Source: an uncultured Kordiimonas sp.
GTDB taxonomy: Bacteria; Pseudomonadota; Alphaproteobacteria; Sphingomonadales; Kordiimonadaceae
Direction: 5' to 3'
NCBI GenBank assembly: GCA_947500295.1
Contig: CANMRM010000001.1
Location: forward strand, 1,178,001-1,242,000
DNA length: 64,000 nucleotides
In this document: one piece after another, positions 1-8,183 of the stretch
How the letters are laid out: each line of letters begins with the position of its first letter
Position numbering within the stretch: the first letter of the stretch is position 1
Notes under the pieces: model-generated
What the model was told of the DNA's origin: nothing
Database searches by the model: none
What the model saw: only the letters and a program-made list of their open reading frames with translations
Position numbers and translations under genes: made by a program

Positions 1-157
1 ACAAAAGTTCCCTGTCAGCCCCTGCTGCAGTTGCCGGATCATTCAATGCATCGCCGACAGGCTGGCTCTGGCTATTCAGTGCACTTACAGCGAGAGGACA
101 CAAGATAAACGCAATCAAAAAAGCGATTGCTTTTGGTATGATGAATTTTGAAACCAT
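1..157 (-). CDS. N-terminal part of an exported protein of unknown function (runs off the window)
   Basis: The first bases hold the 5' end of a minus-strand gene that continues beyond the window. The start codon at 157-155 is preceded by a strong ribosome-binding site (AAGGGGGAATACGG on the minus strand). The 52 visible residues begin with a basic N-terminus, MVSKFIIPKAIAF, followed by a hydrophobic stretch and an Ala-rich cleavage region near LAVSALNS, which is a clear Sec signal peptide. No domain is visible yet, so no function is offered. It is divergent from the D-amino-acid oxidase-like gene at 403, and the 245 bp between them contain an inverted repeat and a candidate GntR site. Confidence 0.6.
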   Translation of the reverse strand, partial: MVSKFIIPKAIAFLIAFILCPLAVSALNSQSQPVGDALNDPATAAGADRELL

Positions 158-174
158 CCGTATTCCCCCTTCAC

Positions 175-201
175 TGACCTCCATTCCTTTAAGGGAGGTC
201 A
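175..201. repeat. Inverted repeat in the 5' leader of the first minus-strand gene
   Basis: TGACCTCC and GGAGGTCA form a perfect 8-bp inverted repeat with an 11-bp spacer, immediately upstream of the ribosome-binding site of the gene starting at 157. It could be an operator or a leader hairpin. No T-run follows, so it is not a normal Rho-independent terminator. Confidence 0.4.
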
Positions 202-321
202 CTACAGTCCGTATCAGCTCTAAAATCTCTTATGTGCTGGATAAGCTATTTGATAGGGAAAAAAACAACAATAAACAAGCCTTGATTACAAATAATTAAG
301 TGTTAATGATTGAATAAATCG

Positions 322-337
322 TAATAAACAAGAATTA
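322..337. promoter_or_regulatory. Candidate GntR-family site, copy 1
   Basis: TAATAAACAAGAATTA lies 65 bp upstream of the likely start of the FAD oxidoreductase gene at 403. It matches TAATAAAGCAGAATTA at 2982-2997 at 14 of 16 positions. The motif has weak dyad symmetry (TAAT...ATTA). Because it is shared between the oxidase upstream region and the intergenic region of the GntR regulator gene at 2895, it is a candidate operator for that regulator. Confidence 0.4.
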
Positions 338-402
338 TGTCGAGAGTCTGGTGTTCATACCAGATGCCTCTGGCATCACCCCATTTGTTGAAGGCCCCTG
401 TA

Positions 403-1674
403 ATGGTTGATTGCAAAAGCAGTGTTATTGTCATTGGCGGCGGGGTGGTCGGTGTGTCGACCTTTTATCAATTGTCTCGGTTAGGCTTGTCCCCAGTTCT
501 CCTCGACGCGTCTCACGATTTGGCGGCAGGAACCAGTTTTGCAAACGGGGGTTTGTTGACGCCGTCCATGCCAGAGCCCTGGAACGGGCCCGGCGTTGGC
601 GGGCATTTGTTTTCATCCCTCTTTGACGCCAAATCACCAATGAAGGTGCGTCTTTGGTCATTGCCGTCGATGGTTCCTTGGGGCCTTAGGTTCTTGAAAC
701 ACTCGTCGAGAAGAAGGCACCAGTATGCAGTGGTCGCCAACTTCAAGCTCGCACATAGATCAGCGTGCATCACTCATGACGTGGTGCGGGAGCATGGCAT
801 GGGGTGCGATATGCGCGCTTCTGGCACCATCAAGACTTTCTCGTCAACGAACGCAATGCACGCAGCGCTGCAAAATGCAGAAGCTTTGAACAAGCTCGGA
901 CTGGAGTATGAGCCGCTCTCAGCGCAAGGGGCCATTGGTCTGGAACCAGAGCTTGCCGCGATACAGGGCAGGGTATCAGGTGCGATATACTATAAGGAAG
1001 ACAGCGTGGGTGACGCCCGAAAATTTACGCATGCGCTTTCCGACATTGCCGTCAGGTTTGGCGGTACCATTCAGAAAGCAACAAGAGTTAACAATATTGA
1101 GGTTAGGCAGGGAGCGGTTGTTGGCGTTGCGACAGCTGAGGGTTTTTTGGAAGCAACGGATGTAATCGTTGCAGCTGGCAACGCGTCGCCTTCTCTCGTT
1201 CGCCCTCATGGTGTTCGCATACATATGAAACCGGCGAAAGGATACTCAATCACGCTGAGTATGAAGAATTGGACGTCGAGGCCCAAGATTCCCGTGATTG
1301 ACGACGAAATGCATGCGGCAGTGACGCCTATTGGTGACAGACTGAGAATTGCCGGCACGGCTGAGTTTGTGGGCAACAATTTGAAACTGGATACTCGACG
1401 GGTGGAAAACCTGCACGGCGTTTTTGCAAACGTTTATCCCAGATTGGCTTCGCAATCAGATCGCGCCGACAGCTTGGCATGGACGGGGCTTCGCCCCATG
1501 AGCGCGGATGGCCTGCCGTATGTTGGGCCGGCAGGCCCTCGGGGGCTATGGGTCAACACCGGCCATGGACATCTTGGCTGGACCATGGCCATGGGATCCG
1601 CAGAAATGATGGCAAGTATGTTGATGGGGGAGACCCCTGAAGTTAATCCCGCCCCATATAGAGTTGCCCGCTAA
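403..1674 (+). CDS. DadA-like FAD-dependent D-amino acid dehydrogenase / glycine oxidase family
   Basis: This is a DAO-family flavoprotein that would oxidatively deaminate an amino acid, probably a D-amino acid, to the 2-oxo/imino acid. The dinucleotide-binding motif VIGGGVVGVSTFY is within the first 20 residues, and the C-terminal signature TGHGHLGWTMAMGS is the FAD-contacting end typical of DadA. I place the start at the ATG at 403 (423 aa), where an AAGG lies about 8 bases upstream and the FAD motif is near the N-terminus, as in the family; in-frame starts at 337 or 364 would add an atypical extension. It is followed by a RidA gene, which fits because RidA removes the imine such enzymes release. 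The exact substrate cannot be read from sequence. Confidence 0.8.
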   Translation: MVDCKSSVIVIGGGVVGVSTFYQLSRLGLSPVLLDASHDLAAGTSFANGGLLTPSMPEPWNGPGVGGHLFSSLFDAKSPMKVRLWSLPSMVPWGLRFLKHSSRRRHQYAVVANFKLAHRSACITHDVVREHGMGCDMRASGTIKTFSSTNAMHAALQNAEALNKLGLEYEPLSAQGAIGLEPELAAIQGRVSGAIYYKEDSVGDARKFTHALSDIAVRFGGTIQKATRVNNIEVRQGAVVGVATAEGFLEATDVIVAAGNASPSLVRPHGVRIHMKPAKGYSITLSMKNWTSRPKIPVIDDEMHAAVTPIGDRLRIAGTAEFVGNNLKLDTRRVENLHGVFANVYPRLASQSDRADSLAWTGLRPMSADGLPYVGPAGPRGLWVNTGHGHLGWTMAMGSAEMMASMLMGETPEVNPAPYRVAR

Positions 1675-1807
1675 AAACAATTGACTGGCTAACGGTTTGC
1701 TGGGCGACCGGGTACTTGTTTCGGGGCTTGCCATCTCAGGACAGGCCAAAAAAGCCGGGCGACGAACGCCGTAGCAATAAAGAAATCAAACGGAAAGGGA
1801 GGTTGAA

Positions 1808-2155
1808 ATGACGATTGAGCGAATGCACCCAAATGGTATGTTTTCAAAGATCGTGATTCATAGCGGGATCGTCTATTCCGCAGGTATCGTTTCAGAACAA
1901 TGGAGCGGTGACATTCGTTTCCAGACTTTGTCTATTTTTGACCAGATAGACAGCCTGTTGGCAGATGCGGGAACCAACAAAGCACGGCTCCTTTCAACCA
2001 GCTGCTGGCTAAAGGACATGGCTGACTTTCCAGTATTTAATGAAGTCTTCAAGGCATGGGTTGACCCAGACAACCAGCCGACCCGTGCAACTGTGCGGGC
2101 GGATCTGGCCGATCCGGCCCTGTTGGTTGAAATAGCCTTTCAGGCTGTGCGTTAG
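1808..2155 (+). CDS. ridA: RidA family reactive intermediate/imine deaminase
   Basis: This 115-residue protein has the length and fold signature of the RidA/YER057c/UK114 family: HSGIVYSAGIVSE near the N-terminus, the helix DQIDSLLADAGTNKARLLSTS, and the C-terminal block TRATVRADLADPALLVEIAFQAV, in which the conserved Arg and Glu that bind the carboxylate of the imine are present. These proteins hydrolyse enamine/imine intermediates to ketoacids. GGGAGG sits just before the ATG. It lies 133 bp after the FAD oxidase and probably detoxifies or completes that reaction. It may act on general imines rather than one substrate. Confidence 0.85.
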   Translation: MTIERMHPNGMFSKIVIHSGIVYSAGIVSEQWSGDIRFQTLSIFDQIDSLLADAGTNKARLLSTSCWLKDMADFPVFNEVFKAWVDPDNQPTRATVRADLADPALLVEIAFQAVR

Positions 2156-2214
2156 TCCTGGTTGGAGACCAGGCGCGGAAGTCCCTCAAGTGACTTTGAC
2201 CGCGAGAACGGCGA

Positions 2215-2895
2215 CTATATTTTTAGGTCCTGCGTATAGAACTGGGGATGGGAAAACACGGTTGTCATAACCCGGTCTTCTGTTTGCGCAATCATGTCAT
2301 GCACCATGGCTTTTATGCGTGCAGGTTCCTTGCTCATTATAACGTCATAGGTAGCGGCTTGCTGCTCTGCCGAATAGGGGAAGCTCTTGTTGGTTTTTAC
2401 GTACAGCCAGTAGATGCGCATGGCCGTATCTTCCAGTTGGTTAATCCAGTCCAGCATCAGCGGGTAACCCGCTTCCTCACACAAAAGCAGGTTTAGACGT
2501 TTGTTTTTCTGAAGAAACTGCAACGAGGACTCATCATCTATAACAGGCAGGAGTTTCTGAATGTCGTCATTGACCGCATGCACCGCTTCAAAATCGGTTT
2601 TGGCCGCAGCAAGGGACATAACCTCAGGCAGCAACATCTTGCGGAGCATGAAATTCTGTTTGATTTCAAGAAGTGTCAAGGGAGCCACCTGCGTAACACG
2701 CGGGGAAATGGAAACCAGAAACTGTTTGGCAATTAGCCGCTCTATCAGGTTGCGCGAAATAGCACGGCTGATCCCGAACATATCGCTGATGATATTCTCG
2801 GATACTTTCTGACTCGGTGCGAGTTTCTGCGTGACGATGGCATCAATCACTATGCGGTATGCATCCGTTGTATCGTCACCATTTTTTTCCGGCAT
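2215..2895 (-). CDS. GntR-family transcriptional regulator (FCD/FadR-type)
   Basis: This 226-residue protein has an N-terminal winged helix (about residues 10-75, with AYRIVIDAIVTQKLAP and SENIISDMFGISRAISRNLIERL) and an all-helical C-terminal ligand domain with the spacing of the FCD group. It is transcribed away from the TonB receptor operon at 3150, and GAGG precedes its ATG. Repeats of a TAATAAAGCAGAATTA-like element in the shared intergenic region, and another copy before the FAD oxidase, suggest it controls the amino-acid/peptide genes on both sides. The ligand is unknown; FCD regulators commonly bind small carboxylates. Confidence 0.85.
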   Translation of the reverse strand: MPEKNGDDTTDAYRIVIDAIVTQKLAPSQKVSENIISDMFGISRAISRNLIERLIAKQFLVSISPRVTQVAPLTLLEIKQNFMLRKMLLPEVMSLAAAKTDFEAVHAVNDDIQKLLPVIDDESSLQFLQKNKRLNLLLCEEAGYPLMLDWINQLEDTAMRIYWLYVKTNKSFPYSAEQQAATYDVIMSKEPARIKAMVHDMIAQTEDRVMTTVFSHPQFYTQDLKI

Positions 2896-2981
2896 CGCAG
2901 AACCTCACGTCAGTCATCATTGTGTTCCGTTCTTATACAGATCGGGTTGGACAAGCAAGCCGCGATCTCTCTCAAAACGGG

Positions 2982-2997
2982 TAATAAAGCAGAATTA
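2982..2997. promoter_or_regulatory. Candidate GntR-family site, copy 2
   Basis: TAATAAAGCAGAATTA is in the divergent intergenic region between the GntR gene (start 2895) and the TonB receptor gene (start 3150). It is the best-formed of three related copies (see 322 and 3055) and is flanked by GTA...TAC, extending the dyad. Confidence 0.45.
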
Positions 2998-3054
2998 TAC
3001 ACGCACAAACATTCTAAAATAAAAATAAGGCTGTACAAAATAAACAAAAAGACA

Positions 3055-3070
3055 TATTAAAGCAGAATAA
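3055..3070. promoter_or_regulatory. Candidate GntR-family site, copy 3
   Basis: TATTAAAGCAGAATAA matches copy 2 at 14 of 16 positions and lies 80 bp upstream of the receptor start codon. The core AAAGCAGAAT is identical in copies 2 and 3, whose starts are 73 bp apart (about seven helical turns). Confidence 0.4.
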
Positions 3071-3149
3071 AAACCAGATAGGTCATGTAAATGACTTGAA
3101 TATGCAGCGGACCGGCTTGTGTTTTTGTGAAAAATTCGGGGAGGAATTT

Positions 3150-5375
3150 ATGACACGGACTATTCGAGGCAGATGCTTTGCATCCACCTGTATTTCTGCG
3201 ATTGCTTTGTCAGGGGGTGTTCTGGCGCAGGACCAGAATACTGAAAATGAAGATTTCGAACTTGAGGAAATTATCGTAACAGCAGGACGGCGCAGCCAAT
3301 CGCTGCAAGACGTACCCGCTGCAGTTGTCGCTGTATCGCCGGATGACTATAAATTCAAAGGCCTTCAGCAGATAGAAGATGTGCTGAATTATATTCCGGG
3401 CATCGAGTATACAGAATCTGGCTCGCCTGGCCGCGGCACGATCGCCGCGCGGGGTGTCCCGCAGTCTTCTGCAACACCCGTTTTTGGTGTCTATGTTGAC
3501 GACACACCGCTTACGTCCAACACAAACTTTGGAAATGGGTCTTCTATTTTGCTGGATGGCCTGCTTCTGGATGTTGAACGCATCGAAGTCATCAAGGGGC
3601 CGCAAGGAACGCTGTTTGGAGCAACCTCAGTTGGCGGGTTGTTGCGCTACATTTCTCGCGATCCGGCTCTGGAAGAATTGCGGGCATCCTTCAGCGCGGA
3701 CGTATCGAGCACCAAAAGCGGTGAGTGGGGCGAAACATTCACTGGCAAAGTGAGTGTTCCGCTTATCAAAAACAAGTTGGGCATCACAGTCGCAGGCTAT
3801 TACCAGCATCAGGCGGGTTTTGTGGACTCCGTTGACCCGGCCGACGGCACGGTTTTGTTTGAAGACGCTAATGGCGGTGAATCAATCGGGTATTCGGGCG
3901 ACCTTCTTTTTACACCAACCGATGAGTTGGAGGTGCGCCTCAAATATGTCAAGCAAGAGAATGAAAGCGAATTCCTGTCCAGTGTTAATCTTGCAGGACC
4001 AGAAACGGAAGACGGGTTGTTCGGCGACTACGCCAGTCTGGATGCGCCCGGACCAACAGACCTGGATTTTGAAATATATTCAGGCACCGTCAATTACGAC
4101 TTTGGGTCTTTCTCGCTGACATCCACAACAAGCCACGCGGAATATGAAACGTCGTCCACGATCGATTTCACTGCCGGTTTCGCCGGACTTGCTGATTTGT
4201 TGGCTGGCAATCCACCTGGCACAACCACCGGTGTGAACTTTGTCGGGTTGAGTGGTTCGGAGAAAACCGTACAGGAAGTGCGCCTGACATCCGCTGACAG
4301 TGATACCTTCGAGTGGATTGCAGGGTTCTACTACACCAATGAAGAAACATTCAATATTCAGGATGTGAACGCGACACCGGCATTCAATCTGTTGTTCGCT
4401 GATTTCCCTTCCGAATACACTGAATATGCGGGATTTGCGAACGCAACATACTATTTCAACAAGAACTTCGATATTTCGGGCGGTATCCGTATCAGTAAAA
4501 ACGAGATATCGTTGGACTTCAACACGTCAGGGCCGCTTGCGGGTGAATCTGCCATTGTTGGCGAGGTGCTTGAGGATACAGTCGATACCTATCTGTTTGC
4601 TGCCCGCTACAGGGTCGACGAAGACCTTTCATTATACGCGCGAGTTGCCAGCGGTTATCGGCCAGCTCAGGCGAACATTCCAATCATTGATCCGTTTACC
4701 GGCGAAGACATCGCGCCGCCGGTTGTAGAAGCGGACCAGGCATGGAGCTATGAAGTTGGAGCCAAAGGCACTGCCGCCGATGGTAAAGTCGATTTCGATA
4801 TCGCTCTGTGGAGAATCAGCTGGGACAATTTCCAGTCAGAAGTTGTGGCTAATGGGGTCACCACCGGTGGCAACGCAGTGGGGGGCATAACCGCCTACGG
4901 GTTCGAAAGCGTGCTGACGGTACGTCCGGTCGAAAACCTGAGCATTACTGGCAACCTTGGTTACACCTCCAGCACTCTGGATGAAGATGAACCCGGTATT
5001 CAGGGTTTGGAAGGGGACAATGTTCCCAACCTGCCCAATTGGAAGGGCTCACTGCAGTGGAACTACGTGTTTGATGTGTCGGGTGAATGGTCGGGTACCT
5101 TTGGCGGCGGTATTCGGTATATCGGTGGGTTCGACTCTGCCTTCCGGCAGTCGGTGACACAATTGGGCGTTCCAGTTGACGGCAGAACATTTGCAGACGT
5201 CAATGTCGGTGTATCGAACGGGACAGTTCACCTCGGTCTTTATGCAACCAACCTGTTCGACAACAGAGCGCTTCTAAGCCGGGACAATACAGTTCTTGGT
5301 GGTGCTGTCCCAGCGCCAACGGGTATCTTCGAGCGACCCAGGACAATTGGTGCCAATATCAGGGTGGATTTTTAA
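3150..5375 (+). CDS. TonB-dependent outer-membrane receptor
   Basis: This is an energised outer-membrane transporter. The start at 3150 is chosen because GGGGAGGA lies just upstream and it directly begins a Sec signal peptide ending in GGVLAQ; an in-frame ATG at 3096 would add 18 unlikely residues. The mature protein (741 aa before processing) opens with a TonB-box-like EEIIVTAGRR, then the plug domain (QDVPAAVVAVSPDD, IARGVPQSS, RIEVIKGPQGTLFGATSVGG) and a 22-strand-type barrel ending in an aromatic residue (RVDF). It heads an operon of D-aminoacylase-like, epimerase, beta-lactamase-like and dipeptidase-like genes, so a peptide or acyl-amino acid is the likely substrate. The substrate itself is inferred only from neighbours. 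Confidence 0.88.
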   Translation: MTRTIRGRCFASTCISAIALSGGVLAQDQNTENEDFELEEIIVTAGRRSQSLQDVPAAVVAVSPDDYKFKGLQQIEDVLNYIPGIEYTESGSPGRGTIAARGVPQSSATPVFGVYVDDTPLTSNTNFGNGSSILLDGLLLDVERIEVIKGPQGTLFGATSVGGLLRYISRDPALEELRASFSADVSSTKSGEWGETFTGKVSVPLIKNKLGITVAGYYQHQAGFVDSVDPADGTVLFEDANGGESIGYSGDLLFTPTDELEVRLKYVKQENESEFLSSVNLAGPETEDGLFGDYASLDAPGPTDLDFEIYSGTVNYDFGSFSLTSTTSHAEYETSSTIDFTAGFAGLADLLAGNPPGTTTGVNFVGLSGSEKTVQEVRLTSADSDTFEWIAGFYYTNEETFNIQDVNATPAFNLLFADFPSEYTEYAGFANATYYFNKNFDISGGIRISKNEISLDFNTSGPLAGESAIVGEVLEDTVDTYLFAARYRVDEDLSLYARVASGYRPAQANIPIIDPFTGEDIAPPVVEADQAWSYEVGAKGTAADGKVDFDIALWRISWDNFQSEVVANGVTTGGNAVGGITAYGFESVLTVRPVENLSITGNLGYTSSTLDEDEPGIQGLEGDNVPNLPNWKGSLQWNYVFDVSGEWSGTFGGGIRYIGGFDSAFRQSVTQLGVPVDGRTFADVNVGVSNGTVHLGLYATNLFDNRALLSRDNTVLGGAVPAPTGIFERPRTIGANIRVDF

Positions 5376-5396
5376 CAACTCCTGTTCTCCCAGGAA

Positions 5397-5436
5397 GACC
5401 CTCGGGGTGTGCATTCAGCCCCATGCTCCGAGGGTC
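5397..5436 (+). other. Intercistronic hairpin between receptor and amidohydrolase genes
   Basis: GACCCTCGG and CCGAGGGTC make a perfect 9-bp stem with a 22-base loop. The sequence CCCAGGAAG occurs as a direct repeat on both sides of the stem. There is no T-run, so an mRNA-processing or stabilising element, or a partial attenuator separating receptor and enzyme expression, is more likely than a full terminator. Confidence 0.5.
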
Positions 5437-5512
5437 CCAGGAAGGAAAGTTGGGATATGCACAAAAAAGTGTTGGCGAACATAGGCATTGCCAAGAATGA
5501 GAGCAGTAAAAA

Positions 5513-7150
5513 ATGAAACTATCACATAGCGTGTTGAGCGCTTTTTTTGCTTTGTTGCTGTTGGCGGGCCACATGCCCGTTTCGGCAGAGAATGACCATG
5601 ACATTGTGATAAGAGGCGCGCGAGTGCTTGATGGTGCCGGCAATCCCTGGGTGCATGCCGACATTGCAATTCAGGACGGCAAAATTGTCAAAATCGGGCG
5701 CGTAACCGGCTCAGGGCTTCGCGAAATAGATGCGTCCGGCAAATATGTGTCCCCAGGCTGGATTGACATGATGGACCAATCAGGGCGGGCGCTTCGGGAG
5801 GTCGGCTTTGCCCCCAACAAGATCAACATGGGTGTAACAACCCTGATTGGTGGAGAAGGGGGTACTGTTGTTCCAGCTGCTGAAATCGATGCCTATTTTA
5901 CCGAGCTGGGCAAAAAGGGCATTTCGGTCAACTTTGGCACCTACTATAGCGCAACACAGGCGCGGGTAGCTGTATTGGGCGATTCAGCAACTGACCCAAC
6001 GCTGGATCAGCTGGAGGAAATGAAGTCGCTTGTTGCTCAGGCGATGGAAGCGGGCGCGATGGGAATTACCACGGCGCTCATTTACCCGCCGTCCGCCTAT
6101 CACAAAACCGAAAACCTGATCGAGTTGGCGAAGGTGGCTGCTGAGTATGACGGCATTTATGCCAGTCATATCAGGGACGAAAGCTCGATGTTCCTTGAAG
6201 CCGTTGGCGAGGCCATCCGCATTGGAGAAGAAAGTGGCGCGGGTGTCGAAATATTTCATTTGAAGGCTGCCTTCTATCCTAACTGGGGCAAGGATATGCC
6301 TAAGGCGCTCGAATTGATGGCGGCCGCCCGGCAAAGAGGTGTCAATGTTGGCGCTGATGTCTATCCCTATGTGGCAGGGGGCACCGGACTTGAGATAACT
6401 GCACCCAACTGGGTGTATGCGGAAGGTGTCGAGCAGGCCGTGGCGTGGTTGCAGGACCCTGACATGCGCACGCGGATGAAGCAGGAACTGGCAGCCGGCC
6501 CGGCGCCTGAGTGGACGAATCTGGTCTATTCTTCCGGTGGCTGGAAAAATGTGGTTTTGGCAAATTCTTACCTCGAAGCCTACACTCAGTTTCATGGCAA
6601 AAACTTTCAGGAGATTGGAGAGGCGCTAGGGCGTGACCCAGCTGATATCGCCTGGGATATCTTGCTGGAGGCTCAGCCCAACAGGCCACTCGCGCTCTTT
6701 TTCATGATGAGCGAAGAAGACGTGCGCCTGGCTCTCCAGAGCCCGTTTGTCAGTATCGGTAGTGACGCCGCCTCTGCCCTGAAGGAGGGGGACCTCGATG
6801 ACCTGGGACTTCCACATCCGCGTAGCTATGGCACTTTCCCCAAGATCATCGCAAACTATGTGCGGGACCAAAAAGTATTGTCTCTGCCTGAGGCCATCCG
6901 CAAAATGACGTCGTGGCCAGCAACCCGCATGGGGTTGTCGGACCGAGGCCTTCTACGGGAGGGGCTGGCCGCTGATATTGTCGTCTTTGATCTGGAGATC
7001 ATAGAAGACACAGCGACATGGGCGGAGCCGACCGCCAAGCCTACCGGTATCGAGTATGTCATCGTCAATGGCGAGTTGGTTCTTGATGATGGTATTCACA
7101 CCGGTGCAACGCCCGGCGTCGTGCTGCGCGGGCCAGGCTATAGCAGGTAA
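5513..7150 (+). CDS. Exported amidohydrolase, N-acyl-D-amino-acid deacylase (D-aminoacylase) family, divergent metal site
   Basis: This 545-residue protein has a Sec signal peptide (hydrophobic core LSAFFALLLLAGH, cleavage near VSAEN) and the D-aminoacylase layout: beta-sandwich start DIVIRGARVLDGAGNPW, barrel strand ending PGWIDMMDQSG, MGVTTLIGGEGG, SHIRDESSMF, FHLKA and a C-terminal GLAADIVVFD. The family hydrolyses N-acyl-D-amino acids or similar amides in the periplasm. The usual strand-1 His-X-His is replaced by MMD, and the usual Cys of GNCG is replaced by the GGEGG form, while the SH and FH histidines remain. This places it in a divergent subfamily whose substrate I cannot name. It follows the receptor gene by 137 bp and precedes the epimerase. 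Confidence 0.8.
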   Translation: MKLSHSVLSAFFALLLLAGHMPVSAENDHDIVIRGARVLDGAGNPWVHADIAIQDGKIVKIGRVTGSGLREIDASGKYVSPGWIDMMDQSGRALREVGFAPNKINMGVTTLIGGEGGTVVPAAEIDAYFTELGKKGISVNFGTYYSATQARVAVLGDSATDPTLDQLEEMKSLVAQAMEAGAMGITTALIYPPSAYHKTENLIELAKVAAEYDGIYASHIRDESSMFLEAVGEAIRIGEESGAGVEIFHLKAAFYPNWGKDMPKALELMAAARQRGVNVGADVYPYVAGGTGLEITAPNWVYAEGVEQAVAWLQDPDMRTRMKQELAAGPAPEWTNLVYSSGGWKNVVLANSYLEAYTQFHGKNFQEIGEALGRDPADIAWDILLEAQPNRPLALFFMMSEEDVRLALQSPFVSIGSDAASALKEGDLDDLGLPHPRSYGTFPKIIANYVRDQKVLSLPEAIRKMTSWPATRMGLSDRGLLREGLAADIVVFDLEIIEDTATWAEPTAKPTGIEYVIVNGELVLDDGIHTGATPGVVLRGPGYSR

Positions 7151-7182
7151 CGTCGTCCATGCTCTTTGAAAAGGACAACCGG

Positions 7183-8166
7183 ATGCAGTTTGAGCTGAAA
7201 ATCGAAACAGTTTCGTATCCTTACACCGTACCGTTTTCCATCACGGGCCACACTTTCACCGCCTCTGACGCGGTGCAGGTGACCCTGACAAAAGGCGGTG
7301 TTTCCGGCCGGGGTGAAGCCATTGGCGTCTACTATACCGGTGAAACTGCGGAGACTATTGTGGAGCAGCTTGAGTCTGTTGCTCCCCAGGTCAATGACTT
7401 TGTCAGCCCCGCAGAGTTGCAGGAGTTGTTGCCGCCCGGTGGGGCACGAAACGCGCTGGATTGCGCAATGTGGGATCTGCTTTGCAAGCTCAATCGCACC
7501 AGTATTTGGGAGGAGCTTGGCATTGCTCCCTATCAGCTCACAACTGTAGCGACCGTGGGAATTGGATCGCCGGCCGAGATGGCGGAACAGGCATCACGGT
7601 ATGCCAAATACCGGAATCTCAAGATCAAGCTCGACGGAGACCGTCCGATTGAGCGACTGGAAGCCATCCAGAAAGCGCGGCCGGACGCCCGGTTGGTTGT
7701 CGATGTCAACCAGGGCTGGAGCTTTGCTGAGTTGAAGGAATATGTGCCCTACGCCGAGAAGCTTGGCGTTGCCATGATTGAGCAACCTTTGAAGCGCGGC
7801 GGTGACGAAGAGCTTGAGGGGTACAACTCACCGATTCCATTGGGGGCAGACGAGTCCTGTCTGGATCTTTCTGAATATGCGATGGCGGCAAAGCGGTATG
7901 ATGTCATTAACATCAAGCTCGATAAATGTGGTGGACTTACCGAAGGGCTGCAAATCGTCAGACAGGCGCAGGCGGATGGAAAAGGCCTGATGGTGGGCAA
8001 CATGATGGGCACGTCGCTTTCCATGGCACCATCCTATGTAATTGGTCAATTTTGCACATTTGTTGACATCGATGGTCCGTTGTTGATGCAGCAGGATATC
8101 GAAAACGGGTTGGAATATAAAGATAGAGGGGTGGTCGGCCTGCCGGCGCCCCTGCTTTGGGGATAA
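7183..8166 (+). CDS. Dipeptide epimerase (L-Ala-D/L-Glu epimerase-like, enolase superfamily)
   Basis: This cytoplasmic enolase-superfamily protein of the muconate lactonising subgroup has both catalytic lysines: LKIKLDGD on the second barrel strand and INIKLDKCGG on the sixth. The metal ligands lie in VVDVNQGW, IEQPL and GADES. Members of this arrangement racemise one residue of a dipeptide, classically L-Ala-D-Glu from peptidoglycan, so that ordinary peptidases can act. The start at 7183 has AAGGA upstream; a start at 7159 is possible but lacks one. The gene sits between an N-acyl-D-amino-acid deacylase-like gene and D-peptidase-like genes, which supports a role in D-residue-containing peptides. 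Dipeptide specificity cannot be read directly. Confidence 0.85.
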   Translation: MQFELKIETVSYPYTVPFSITGHTFTASDAVQVTLTKGGVSGRGEAIGVYYTGETAETIVEQLESVAPQVNDFVSPAELQELLPPGGARNALDCAMWDLLCKLNRTSIWEELGIAPYQLTTVATVGIGSPAEMAEQASRYAKYRNLKIKLDGDRPIERLEAIQKARPDARLVVDVNQGWSFAELKEYVPYAEKLGVAMIEQPLKRGGDEELEGYNSPIPLGADESCLDLSEYAMAAKRYDVINIKLDKCGGLTEGLQIVRQAQADGKGLMVGNMMGTSLSMAPSYVIGQFCTFVDIDGPLLMQQDIENGLEYKDRGVVGLPAPLLWG

Positions 8167-8183
8167 AACCGGGGAGAAAAGCT

